A stretch of 64,000 nucleotides of DNA from Marchantia polymorpha subsp. ruderalis. Lineage: Eukaryota > Streptophyta > Marchantiopsida > Marchantiales > Marchantiaceae. Below the pieces are notes generated by a model. The model had not been told where the DNA came from. It was given only the letters and a program-made list of their open reading frames with translations, and ran no database searches. The DNA lies in the NCBI GenBank assembly GCA_037833965.1, contig AP031351.1, forward strand, positions 25,432,501 through 25,496,500, given 5' to 3'. A program made the translations under genes and the position numbers. Shown here piece by piece: positions 24,730 to 37,587 of this stretch (the first letter of the stretch is position 1; the number at the start of each line of letters is the position of its first letter).

Positions 24730-26708
24730 ATGATCGAGTTCGAGAGTGTAGCCCATGCCGAGGCCGCACTGAACCGCTCGCTCGGCCCCATGGAGCTGAA
24801 GTGGTTCGAATGGACCGCGGATGTCAGCGATTTTCATCTGTACCTCGTCAACTTTGTCTTCCTTCTGATCATTTTCACTGTGGCTCCTTTCCCTTCATTC
24901 TTCTTGGACGTGTATGAAATTAAATGTTTCGAGAAATACAGGATTCAACCGGGCGTGCACAATACTAAGTCGGCAGCCTTCAAATGCTATAAAGACACGA
25001 TGAAGCTTTTTTTCTTCGTCATGTTGCCATTGGTTGTCTTTTCGTATTCCGTCTTCAAGGTCGGACTTCCTCTCTCCCTCTCCATTGGATCGGGAAATTT
25101 ACGTTATTTTACCAACTTCCAGTTTTAACGGTAGTCCCCAGATTTGGAGGTGGAGATTCATACAGCTGGTTCATCTTAATCTTCGTAGGATCTCATCAGA
25201 GTCAATGTCGGATTCCAACCTTCGCCCAGTAATTGCTGTGATTAATACAACAGTTGATAGTCATAATGGTTCAATATGGTCCTAATTTTGAGAGCAGATG
25301 TTGACTTTGTCCCAATGAGAGCAGATGTTGGGTTTAAGTGCGGGCATACCACTTCCCTCTCTTCAAACTGCTATCCTGCAGCTGGTCACCTACTTCATCG
25401 TCGAGGATTATACGAACTATTGGATTCACAGATGGCTTCACTCGGAATGGGGCTATAACAACATTCATCGTGTTCACCATGAATTTGCTGCTCCACTGAG
25501 TTACGGATTTGCGTATGCGCACGTCGCGGAAATGCTCTTACTTGGCATTCCCACATTTCTGGGTCCAGCTATTTGTCCGTGTCACGTAATCACTCTCTAC
25601 TTTTGGATAGCTTTACGGCAACTCGAAGCTACCGATATACACAGCGGGTATGTTCTCAAGTGATTGTAATGTACTCGAAGAATGTGTGTCCAGGTTCAAA
25701 GCCTCTTAGGATGACAAGCATCTCACAGAACACGTCTCCTGATAATGCCGTTCATGTCCTGCAATCTCTTAGTTCACGTTTGCTTCTCTTGACTTCTCTT
25801 GTTTGTTTGGATGGCTTTGGCGCGTAACGTTGGCGACAAATGTCTTGCCTCTTTCTCAATGTGCGAGGTTTTCCTGATTGCAGTTACGACTTTCCGTTCT
25901 CCTTGACTAAGCTGATTCCTTTGTATGGAGGAGCTGAATATCATGACTACCACCACTACATCGGTGCTAAAACCCAGAGTAACTTCGCCTCCGTCTTCAC
26001 GTACTGTGACTGGCTTTATGGTACAGACAAGGTATGTCACAGATACCTTGCAAGATCATACGCTGGATGGTCACATGCTTGACTGCTATTCAGGTCGATG
26101 AAGAGAAGGAAGCCAGCCGCCCCAATGTGATTAATTGCTCGTCATTCTACATTCCCTGAACCTGACCCTTAAGTGGTCATGGCATCTGCTATTCCTAGTT
26201 GACAATAGACCCAACTTTTCAATTCGGTCTTGACCAAGATCAGAGTTGTTGTCATTTGGTTAGTTCTTCATTTTCTGGAATTCTGAGCTGATTGCAAGGT
26301 TGATTACCACGTGAATCTAGTCAACACGGAGAGACGCCGAAAGTCCCAAGGTCAAGTATAATGATAGTTCAATTACAATCTGGAGCGATGTTTGAGCTTT
26401 CTTCCGGTTAATTCTTTTTCCAACTACCTTTAAAACGATGAGAGTGCAGACAGAAGAGTGTTTGACTTTACATACAGGTTTCTCCGGAAGTAGGTAAAGT
26501 ACGCACTGATGTACTACAGGAGACCGCCGGTGGTCGTGTCAATGTGCTCTATGATAAGCACGCTGTGTTTTGTTAGCTTCACGTTATTGAGCTGAAGTTG
26601 TGGAGGGTTGGGTGAATGATCGCTCGACGGCCATCACTAACTTTTGGTTTCTACTCTCTCTAATGTAAATTGCAGGGTTATCGGTATCACAAGGAATTGC
26701 TGAGAAAG
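24730..26708 (+). CDS. Sterol C4-methyl oxidase, SMO1-like
   Basis: This is a membrane-bound di-iron oxidase of the fatty-acid-hydroxylase superfamily. In phytosterol synthesis in the ER it oxidises the 4-alpha-methyl group of sterols. Exons: 24730-25059, 25325-25647, 25884-26031 and 26676-26708, with phases that join correctly. The start ATG gives MIEFESVAHAEAALNRSLGP, matching the family N-terminus. A membrane segment follows at about residues 35-55 (YLVNFVFLLIIFTVAPF). The three histidine boxes are intact: HRWLH, HRVHHE and HDYHHY. GYDFPFSLTKLIPLYGGAEY and FASVFTYCDWLYGTDK are strongly conserved. The last supported exon reads GYRYHKELLRK; the short variable tail after 26708 was not resolved and may lie at about 26775-26870. 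The similarity pattern favours SMO1 over SMO2. The second exon has a tandem acceptor, described in the findings. Confidence 0.9.
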
Positions 26709-26756
26709 GTATATATCTCTTTCCTCCAATTTGTCTGTCAAGCCTTTTTTGTCTGT

Positions 26757-26797
26757 CATCCCACTTTCAAATAGCTGAGCTATTTGAAAGTGGGATG
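26757..26797. repeat. Perfect 18-bp snapback hairpin
   Basis: Arms 26757-26774 (catcccactttcaaatag) and 26780-26797 are exact reverse complements around a 5-nt loop (ctgag). It lies immediately downstream of the last supported SMO exon, in the terminal intron, terminal exon or 3' UTR. Confidence 0.9.
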
Positions 26798-26869
26798 TCA
26801 TCAAGCCGTATATTCTCCGCAAATAGACATCGGAGAAATTAGCGCGGAAGGTTTGTACTTTGTTGTTCG

Positions 26870-28488
26870 CTAGTTAAACTCAAAACGAATACCTAACGCA
26901 TGTGATTTCAAAAGAAAATCTAATGTGATGTTTTGAAACTTTCAATATTCATGTCTCATTTGAAATTCTTTTTGTTCTAACTAGTCTTCGATGGTTGTGG
27001 CTATGGTGTTGTAGATGAGGAAGGAAAAAACCACTTAATACTGAAACTGCGGTGAACGCCTCGATTGAAGACAAGGGAATCAAGAAATTGTGACAATGGA
27101 AAGTCTAGTGGAATTTGACGCGTGCATGTGTTCAGGATAGATGAGAGTTAATGGATCTAATGGCTGAGGTATGGAATTGCTCTATATCTGTAAGCCAAGT
27201 CCATTTTCAAAAGCTTATGTACAAGATTATTGAATAAATTAGAGAAATTATTCAATAACCTTGTAAATAATAAAAATAGAAGATAATTTTTTAATTTTTT
27301 AATTTGACTTTGTAGTGGTTGCTTCACTATTGAAGATGATTGAAAAATTTGGATTGTACTATTCTTCATGCAATTCATATAATGAACGTCTTCGCCATCT
27401 TGATATGAATTTGATTTTAGATGATTGTATTTTTATACAAAGATGGTCAACTTCAATACAAAATTTTTAGTAAATATACAACATTTTTAATGAATATGTA
27501 ATTAATGATTGAAAGAAGACATGAAATTTAATTTGACTTTAAAAATGAATGAATAGTTAATGAGCTTCAATATCAAAGAGAGTGTCATTTTCAGAAGTGA
27601 AATCTATTTATAAGTACAAATTAATGCCAAAGAATATTTGAACGAGCAAAATTAAGATTTATCATGACACTCAAGTAACTCCTCAAAGCGATGAGTTTAA
27701 ATATCCAAGGTTTGTGTATGATATTTGACCATAACACAATAATTGCAAAATTTTAAATCAACTTTATCTACGTTAGGTAACAAGTTCATATCTCCAAGGA
27801 ATGACAAGTACCTATTACTCATGTGTAGTAACCTCGAATGTCATAGATGAATCATCTCAACTCAACATTTAGAAAAGTTAACTTCATCACAAATGATAAT
27901 TACCTCTAGCAAGTATAGATTGTAATGCTTATGATTTTCAAACATAATCATGTCACTTACTTTGACCTCAAGCATTTCCTTCACTCAAGGCTTTCAGAAT
28001 CTAACATTCCAAAACAAATGAATTTTTTTTCATATTAGATATAAACCTTACTAGAATCAGTGAACATAATACTTTATCTTACATTTGAATCTAAACAAAT
28101 TGAGTGGCCTCAATACTACAAGGTTTATCATTCTTCATAAGGAACCCTTTAATACTAAAAAAGCTAACTACAAAACTCTCTAATGTATAAAATGTGATAA
28201 GAACAAGCAAACATTAAAAATTTATACATCACTAACATCCTTTAGTGAATTGCATATGACATATCTTTTGCATCATAGTCTGTTGTTGAGCAAGTCATAT
28301 TTAGAGTCAAATTTTTGAACTACAGTCTATGACAGAATATCATCATCTATGATTTTTACACGGAAATTTTTCTTCATATGGACACTCTTCCTACATTTTC
28401 AAAACATCACAGTCTTTATCTCTAGGATTTACTTCTATATTTGAATCTATACTTTCGATCTTAAATGTTTGTTATCCTTGTTATTTCA

Positions 28489-28490
<2 letters not shown>
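26870..28490. other. AT-rich spacer, nothing recognised
   Basis: AT-rich DNA downstream of the SMO gene. Only short frames with stops occur, and no element ends are seen. Confidence 0.45.

Positions 28491-28522
<32 letters not shown>
28491..28522. repeat. TA dinucleotide microsatellite
   Basis: An almost uninterrupted run of alternating AT of about 32 bp, ending in tgtatgac. Confidence 0.95.
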
Positions 28523-28526
<4 letters not shown>

Positions 28527-28726
28527 ACCTCAAGTCACATATATAACCATATTGGATTTAAAGTATAGAAGAGATGACCATTTTATTTTCTTTTGTAAGT
28601 TTTTAGTAAATAAAGCAATTAAAACTTTGTTGTAAATGATTGTTTATATATCACAATGAAATAAAAAACGTGAAACACAATAGGCATAATACTTTGATGC
28701 AAGCTCTATGTCAATGACACATTGTG

Positions 28727-29668
28727 AGTTCAATTATGTGCTCACGTTTGAATTTAGGACAAGGTAGGAAAATTTTTTTGAATTATAGGAGTATAAGAGA
28801 TTTGAATAGTTAAATAAAATTGCTATTATCTTTGTTAATCTAAGTAGTAGTAAAAAGAAAAAAGAAATCAAATAGTGCTAGTACAATTTAGTGACGGTTT
28901 GGTAGATAAGTGGGAGTGGAGTAACGTGTCAGCAAAGAAAGACTTCATGATTTCTTTGTTTCTGTAGCGAGATCAAGAACCAAGAATCAAAAAAGACTAC
29001 ACGAACAAAAAGTGGCACGCCAAAGGACGAGGATAGTGTGAAGGTTTTAGGACTGGTGCATCGCCGGTTACATGCATATTTCAGAAGCGATAGTTTGCAG
29101 AGCAGTATGATTCAAGAGCAAGTTTGTGGTGGAAACATGAGGTAGAATGTTAAATCGCTTTCTTAGATAGCAAGAAGAACAGCGAATATGGTGGCTTTTC
29201 TTTTCGAAGATGAGTTGCGAATGAGTTGCAGCAAAGAGGTGGGAACAAGGACAAGAAAAAACAAAAAAGAGAAGATCGATCCAAGAAAAACAAATACAAA
29301 GAACGAAAAAACAACTAGAAGATAGGTAGGGAGGGGGGGGAGAGCGCAAGGGAGAAGGTGAAGAGTGCATCATGGATAAAGTGAGAGTGTAGACATAAAT
29401 GAATTACAAAAATTGAAGAGTACAGATCTATCAAAAAGTCAAAGTGATGTGGCAAAAGGAGATAGGAGATGGGCTTCCCATCTTGTTTGTGTGTGAGATT
29501 TTCTTTATAGTTGTTAATATGTTGGTTTGTAGTGATGTGTTGCATTGTGCAGCATGTTAGACGATTAAACAAGCTAGAGTGTAATAATATGAGTGTCAAC
29601 TATTAGTGTTGACACTCATGTCTGCTTGGATTATCATCCGTACTGTAACGCCAAAGGATGGGGTGTTG
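28727..29668. repeat. Dispersed repeat, copy B, about 940 bp
   Basis: It shares its left end (gtgagttcaattatgtgctc), an internal tagtgacgg stretch and its right end (aacgccaaaggatgggg) with 12403-13343, at nearly the same overall length and in the same orientation. The purine-rich end is followed by tgttgaagg, which could be an LTR start. It has no recognisable coding content. The long minus-strand frames at 29068-29599 are Ser/Leu/Pro-rich and show no domain. Confidence 0.45.
29589..29619. repeat. Perfect 12-bp snapback hairpin
   Basis: Arms 29589-29600 (atgagtgtcaac) and 29608-29619 pair exactly around a 7-nt loop. The hairpin lies inside repeat copy B and is absent from copy A, so it arose after the two copies separated. 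Confidence 0.8.
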
Positions 29669-32600
29669 AAGGTTGAAACACATCTCTTACTTTTTTCCAA
29701 CAATGTCGATCCGTGCAATGTAATCAAGCTTTGGCACGCAACTATGCAGAGATTTCTTGCCTAGATCATGGTAGGATGCAATTGTTTTGTAAACTTTAGG
29801 CTAACTTTCACTTAAATTTACTTCACATGATTTTTTATAGTTCATCATGATTCTAAAAGACAAGTATTTATCTACATGACTTCATCCCAAACACAATCTC
29901 ACACTATTTATCCATTACACTAATTTAAAGTCAATATATTTTCTTCTTAGAATCTAAACTTTGATAGGCTAGAAAATATCAATGATCATTTATAATAACT
30001 AGAATTATTCTATTTATTTCATCAAATATAATCTTGATAGTTAGATTTATTCATAACTAGCTAAACTTAGTCATGATCAAGCTAACCATGGTTAACTCTT
30101 TGCTACTTCTAATGATAATTTACAAATAGAACTACTAGTCGTATGGTTCTAAATTTTATAGGCTTCTTAATGAATATGCTCCGATTATTTTAATCTTGAC
30201 AACACTTAATTATGTCTTGATCTTCAACTTATTGAAATTTGAGTGAAGATATCCAATCAATTTGCTTGTGTTCATAACTTGCCGTTATCATAATCATCAC
30301 TGTAGTAATAAATGTTCTTGATGTTTGTTCATCTCTTGATGCAGTCCAATAGAATTTCATATTAGTTTGACTGAGTAAGACATACAACTCTACAATTTGA
30401 AGAGTTGAATGACATACAAAAGAGTTGGCACTAGAGTGTTCCAATGAAAGAACTCAATGAATACTAGGATACCCTAGTGAAAAAAACTTTGGGCCGAGGT
30501 TTGAATAATTCCAATGCAAACTGCAAAAGTTGATGATTATTATTATGTGTTAAACATAGTAATTTCATAAGTAGACAAATAGATAAATAGATAAAAACCT
30601 CTTTGTTTGGCAATCATTGCGTAAAAACTTATTTGATCAATAGAAGTTTGACTTACACTATCATCTTGAAGTGTTGATGAGTGATTGGCTTTAAGTGGTG
30701 AACGTATAGATTGTGTGAAGTGATGTTTGATACGTATGCACGTAGAGAAATTTTTGAATTCTAGAATCATGATGAATTATCAAAAAGTCATTTGAGATAA
30801 ACCTTAGTGAAAGACTAGAGTTCACAAATCTATGAACTAATAACAACCGACTGAATAGTGCTATCCATGTAAAATACTAATCATAGTTGAAATTTCTCTT
30901 GACACTTTTTTCAAATTTAACAATTTCAACATATCACCTTCATCGTTGACTCCAAATTTCTCTTAGCAGTTCAAATAGTTCAATGTTAGCAACATCAAAA
31001 TATTACTATAATATCATTTGTTAATGAAACATTTAGAAAACAGTTGCTCAAAAAAGAAAGCACAATATAGCAAACAAGGTAATCCAAGTACGAGCACAGC
31101 CTAGTTGATGATTGGCCTCCTACTATTCTACAAGAAACAAAAAATGTTAGTGTCAACAATAATTTGAGACAATGTTTAGGTACTACATGTAGATTCCATC
31201 TCTTTTAATAGATCAAAATCAAACCAAAATCTATCTTGCATACAACATAAGAATAGTCAACAAAAGATAACACAAATCATTTGTATGTTTTATTTATTAT
31301 TTTAAATAAAAGTCAGTATTTAAAAAAAATTAATCCCAATTCTCTTTTATCACTTATTTATAATTTAAAAAAAATATAAGTATATGTATATTTTGTACTT
31401 TAATCATATAATAATTTTTGTGAAGTTTCAATCATTCAATTCATCATCATTTTGGCTTTAGTTTATCACAAAATTATTAACTAGTTAGTAAGCACATCCA
31501 ATACCTTCATTTTTGTATCATAAATATATCATCATTAAATTATAATTTATCAATATCATATTTTAATCGTCTTTCAACAAAAATTGGATTTTTGATTTTG
31601 ATAAGACTAAAAATTTTTTAGCCTAAATCATGTATCATAACAAAAATTTCCACACACAAATAATAGATCTATTTATCAAACAAACATCAAATTTGATGTT
31701 TTTTTATTTTTAAGCATGGTGATGTATCTTGTTTGATTTTATAAAAGAGTTCAAATTTATTTTAGAAATAATTTTATTTTCTCACTATTTTTTGCGATAT
31801 GAGTATAAAATATTATTTTGATTAATAAATGACAAAAAAAGGATAATAAATAAAATTTAGTTTACAAAAAATTTTATAACAATTTTTTTGTTTTTGACTT
31901 TTAAATCTTTTACAGCATAGATTTTCTTTTATAAAGTTATTTGTGTATTTTAAAAATCAATTTTTGAATCCTTTGATGAAATTTATTAAAGATCAATATC
32001 AATGACAAACAGATAAAAATTATCTGAAATAAAATTGTAGCAAGTTTGACATAATGCGCTACAAACTCTATTTGATAATTTATTCAATCACTAGTTTTCA
32101 TTTTAAACTGACAACTATTTGAAACGTATCTAAATCTTGTAATCTCATTTAATCATATCACAAACTTAAATTTAATTTTTCTTCTACAATAAAGTTTGCA
32201 AATTTAAACTTTCACAAATTATTATTTTTATCAACAAAAAACTTGAAATCAAATACTAACTATATCTACTTCTGGAGATCAATATGTTTGTGAAGCTTTC
32301 AGAATTTGATCTTCAAGTTGCAAAAAATAATAAAATCATGATTTATCATCATGTTTGAGGTTCTTTGACACCATCTTGGATCAATACCAGTAGATTAGAC
32401 GAAAACTTTTAGTTCAAGGTTGAACTCATTGCACATGTTTTACAAGAAGATGAATTGTTTAGAAAAATTTGAAATTTTCAACTTTTTAAGTGATAATTTT
32501 CATAATGTACATGAATAAAAAACATAATCCTTGTGATGTGATCGCGAAGTCATAATATTTGTTTAATTAAAAATTCTTCAAAATGTAAGCTTGTCAACAA

Positions 32601-34450
32601 TTGTAGTTTTTTACAACAAAAAAAAAAACATTGTTACTCATTGCTACCGAAAGTTTTTCAAAAGAAAATTTTTTTGTGCATATTTGTGAAAGTAGAACAA
32701 AAATGGACTTCAAATGTAAACTTGCTATAATATCAAAACTGTTGAAGTCAAAGATAAAAGATGTAAGATATGAAGGAATTTAAAAACAAAAATTATATCA
32801 TCATTAAACTAATTTATACTATTTTTTAAGAGCATGATTAAATATTTTCATCTTAAAGGTAAATGAATGAAATACAAGTCATAAAATCAAAATAATTAAT
32901 TTTTAACTATTTCAATATAAAAATACCATTTAATTTAAAATAAATTTTTTAAAATATTCATATTGAAATAAAAATTTCATGAATTGAGTTTCTTGATAAG
33001 TATTCTTTGAATGAATTGATATGATTATCCTACAAAAATACATTAATTTGATAACTTGTAAGAAAATTTTTATTTTTTTGATTTACATGAAAAAATGAAA
33101 TAAAAAAATTTAATTCTATATTAATTTCTGAAAAAATGTTCTTATTTGAGAAAAGATGTATTTTAAAGTTTTATGTTGGAAAAAAATTAAATATTAAAAG
33201 ATAATAATTTATTATTTTAAAAAAATCACAGCATAAAATCTCATCAAATGTAAACATACTTTATAACAAAGTAGATAAATATTAAATAATTTTGGAAAAA
33301 AATAAATCTCAAAGTTCATAAAATATAATATTCAAAAATATATATATAAAAACATAAAAATATAAAATTTGAAATAATCAGATCTTTTATATATAAACAA
33401 AACTATCACAAACATAATGATCTTATTAGAAAAAAACATAAAATAATTTAATGTATTGAAATATTATTAAATAAGTCTTGAAATAAAATTACTGTACTGA
33501 ATTATTTAGAAAAAATTGTATATAGATAATTGAAATTTTCATCAAATTATTGAAAATTCCAAAAAAAATTTAAAAAAAATTCATAATTTTTAATGAAAAA
33601 AATTTAGATAAGAAATGTCATATTTATTTCCATACAGGTTGCGAAAAATACTATAATTAAATACATTTAATACATAATTTGAAATTGATTTATAGTTTAA
33701 TGTAAATAAACATCATTTAAAGAAAATAAGAAGCATAGTAATGCATTTCATCTATAACTCAGATGAAGGTGATACAATTTAGGTTTCAAAAAAATTTAAA
33801 ACTTTTTGAATTTTACTATATAAAGATTGTCTATGATGTATAAAATCTTGTATATACAACTCACACAATTGATGAGAATATTTTAATCTTTCATGGCCAA
33901 TTTTTTTGGACTTAATTTGTATTTTAAAATGGTTTAAAAACTTTATTTTCATAAATATAACTTAATAAAAAATCTATCCTTATAAAACTTATTCTATTTA
34001 TGTACATATTTATTTACATTATAGATGCTTCATATTTTATCATATACTGAAAACTTGTTCACAAAATTGTGAAATTTTTTATGATATATGAATATGATTG
34101 GAAATTAGTAAAATTTCTCTTACTTACATATGATCATTTGTTTCACTCAATGCATAAATCTATAGTAGGATGTGAATCAAATTTATCTCAATTTGAAAGC
34201 TTTGTATTGAAACGTGTATATATATATGATTTTGAATGCAAATTGGAATGAATCAGATCATTTTTCATCTTACTTATAAATTGAGACAGAAAAGAATTTA
34301 TCAACTGAATTTGAACTCTTCGTCCTTGATCGGTGATTTATTTGCTTGGCAACAATGCACTCAAAACTCTCTATACACAAAAAAGGATTGTATGAGTTTA
34401 TATTCAGTATTACATCATTAATTCTAACATATTTTCTTTTGTTATAAGAC
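29669..34450. other. Long AT-rich gene desert
   Basis: Composition is strongly A+T biased, especially 31280-34250, with stops in all frames. No coding exon, RNA gene or defined transposon was found. Confidence 0.5.
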
Positions 34451-37400
34451 ACACCATCCCTCTACGAGCTCTTCATTGAGTTTCATCCATTTAAGGCTTG
34501 ATATTTTCTTTCCATCTTTTCAGTTATTTTTCTTTGCTCTTCGTACTACAAGCTCTCGGTCATGTGGCACACTTTGCTCTGTACGCTAACCTTGACTTTT
34601 TCAGTTAAAATGTGTTTTTTCAGTTCACTCAATAGCCATGTTGTAAAGCGTCAAACAAAATGCGCTACATTCTGACAAGGAAATAAACATATTATTATCT
34701 TGAATCCTGTATCAATTTAAGGCACAGTCTTCCAAAAATACTGCAATTACGAATTAAAATGATATTTTATTTTTTTGGGATAAATTTCATCGAAGTGTCT
34801 CACGTACTCTTTCATAAACTTGATTGTAAATAACATATAATTATAAATAGAAGCATATATCTTGTAATGTTTACCACTTAGGTTGAAGATATTAAAAAAT
34901 CACATGATTTTTAAACTACGAAATGAGACTCTGCAATCTTAGAACTATTTCTTAACACTTTTATATGTGATATGTTTCTCTGAGATTATATCGTTGAAGG
35001 TCCAATCATGACTTCAAGTACCATGTACGGAGATGATGAAGGAATGTCAGATGAAGGACTGCTCCTGGTCATTCAAATCTTTATCTGAATCTATCTTCTC
35101 TACGGTCCAGAATTCTTCGGGTGAGGTAGCCTTTAGTCTGTTCACAAGATAATTGTGTGAGGTTGAAACCCCCAATGTGACATTCGTTTATATAACACCT
35201 CCATGCTTGTTTGCAAATTAGTTACAATAAGCTGTGGAAGGGTTAGCTCCTCATGAAAATGTTCGAGTGGAGAATCTTGCAAAAGAGTCGTAGAATTGTG
35301 CCTCTTGTAAAGTCTACTTGCTCAATCTGGTACGATGGATTTTAACAACCATGGGAAAGAGTTTTATACAAATTGTACCGTTAGCCGTTGGAATGAAGGA
35401 CATCTGCCTAAATACGGTGCACGGGTTTTTTTTTCGATTCTGTCGGATGTTAGTGTGCATGAGTTTCGTGCGTGAAGACATCCTGCGAACGTGCTCAGTT
35501 AAATTTATCTTTATATATTCTTTGCGAGAGAGAATTTTTTTCGGGGACGTGTTTTGAAATATCGTGTGCAGTTTTTATCTTTGGCTGAATAAGATCGTTT
35601 TCTCCTCCAAGGACTGTTCCTCCAAGGACTGTAGGTCTTATCTGAAATGTAAAGTCCAGCTATTATCCAATTTGATTTAGAATATTCTCACAACGGTGAC
35701 GACAAGAATCGAAAATGATCAATGCTTGTACCAATTTCTGTACCTTGGGCATTAATCACAGATATATTATCCACTTGGCGCCCGCTGACTTTGACGAATC
35801 TTCACTATTCTAGGAATTTTCATAAATGCTTCAAAATTGGAAAATGTCATCCGATTGCTCAACAATATATTTTCGTGCGAGCGTGAACGACAACTCTTAC
35901 TTCAATTTTCATTTAAGCAAAAAACCACTCATCCAAAACGATCGACTCATCTTCGTAGGCTGCACGAGCCTCAGCATCCGAGCATGGTGATTTTATCCAC
36001 AACGCTCAGATAATTGCGGAATACTGCATTAAAGACGAGCCTGACAAACCACATCCACATTGTGCGCATGTATGGACACTATGTTGCAAAGTTTTAAAAT
36101 CTTTCTTTGTGGTACGATCGGAAGTTTCTAGTACTCTGATTCTCCACGACGACGGCGTTATCCATCTCCATTGGATAAGAAAGACGTGGCCGATTCCAGA
36201 CAAGTTCATTCATCTCTCGAGTCTGACCGTACTTCACCTCAGTAGTAGCGTCAAGAGCAGCTATGGCTTCCGCCTACCTGCTCTTAACATGACATTACTA
36301 GCACAAGACTCGGTTCCATCTTTCAGGACAACTTTCATTGCTTCTAGGAACTTGCTGGGCTTTGCATTCTCTGTATGAGTATCTGGGCTAAACAAATCAC
36401 CAGCAATCTCACTACATCGAAATTGAATCAGAACGATAGCATTTAGCCACAGGCAATGTACATTCAATGGCAGCTCAATTACGGCCTTCTCGACCGCATC
36501 CATGTTCGCACATGTTCGTCACCCCATGTTTCGACTTGAACGATCAAGTAAGACCGGTGAATGCATTCAGTTGGTCCTAGATTGTACAAACGCGATAATT
36601 CTTCAGACAGGGCACCCAATCTATAATATGACAGCAGCCTCGGTTGCGTACTTAGAGGTGCCATGATGGGGAACAAAGAACTGTGGGCTCAGTTCGAAGC
36701 TAATGGCGAATTCCTGACAATGCTAGTAACCGTAATACGGTAAATTGCGCCTCACTGTCCATTAAGTCCACTCTGAGAGAATCCACCGCACTACCACTTC
36801 CATTGATCCGCCTTGGCTATGACGTGCAGGTACAACAATCTCAAAAGCGACAAACTCACGTGCACGAAGGCTGCCCCACAGCGATAAGGCCATCGCTTCA
36901 TAAACTAACAGAGCGAGGTGGCAATTCGAGCTACCATCGACAATAGAGCGTCGCAAACAAAGTATTTCGTAACCACCGTTGATTCCAAATGATGACCCAA
37001 TGCCATAGCGGGTAAGGTCAGTGCAGTGTCCGTGACAATTCAAGAGTAGCAAGGACGAAGCGTTGATGACGCATTGCCAAATGTCCACCACATATACAGG
37101 AACCATCAATAAGGCAGCGAGTACATCGCTTCCATCAAGGAAACAGGGCGAGAGCAGAGCAGAGAGAGAGCAATCGACGAAGTAATTACAAATTTGACTT
37201 TCTTCATGATTTTATTAGAATCATCATGGGTTTTTGAATTTCATATCCATGAGCAGACAGACATGAATGCGGCGTTTCGAGAGTACAAAACAGTACTTGC
37301 GCAACCGTCAATCATCGCAGTACACTGATGGCTGGTCTGTCCCCTCGCACAGATGATCTTCTCCTCGACTCTCTTGTTCCTCAGCACTTCAATTCGAAGG

Positions 37401-37587
37401 TTGCACGAAAATTTCTACACTGACGCACCATAGGAGTTCAGAATTTAGCGGTTGAAAGACTCTAGGATTCGAGGAGACTACCATACCTTCAGTGCGAGCG
37501 AGCGAGCGAGATTTTGCCTCTCCCCCAGCGACAGACGATCGAATCCGAGCACCCATCTCCGAGGGCAAAAGAGCGGGGCTGACCGGC
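34451..37587. other. Spacer before glutamine synthetase, unassigned frames
   Basis: Composition rises to moderate GC from about 36000. Minus-strand frames at 36261-36503, 36479-36676 and 36762-37109 (60-115 codons) are open but have no recognisable domain and no obvious joining splice sites. A 14-bp direct duplication (ctccaaggactgt) occurs near 35607-35635. The 37110-37587 part is the 3' flank of the glutamine synthetase gene. Confidence 0.35.

Noticed and set aside
26440-26470. Sequence resembling miR156 (gcagacagaagagtg)
   Set aside because: Match to the mature miRNA is partial and no pairing arm occurs nearby; it lies in an SMO intron.
36762-37109. 115-codon minus-strand frame upstream of the GS 3' end
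   Set aside because: Reads openly but has no domain, no splice partners and an odd composition; insufficient support.
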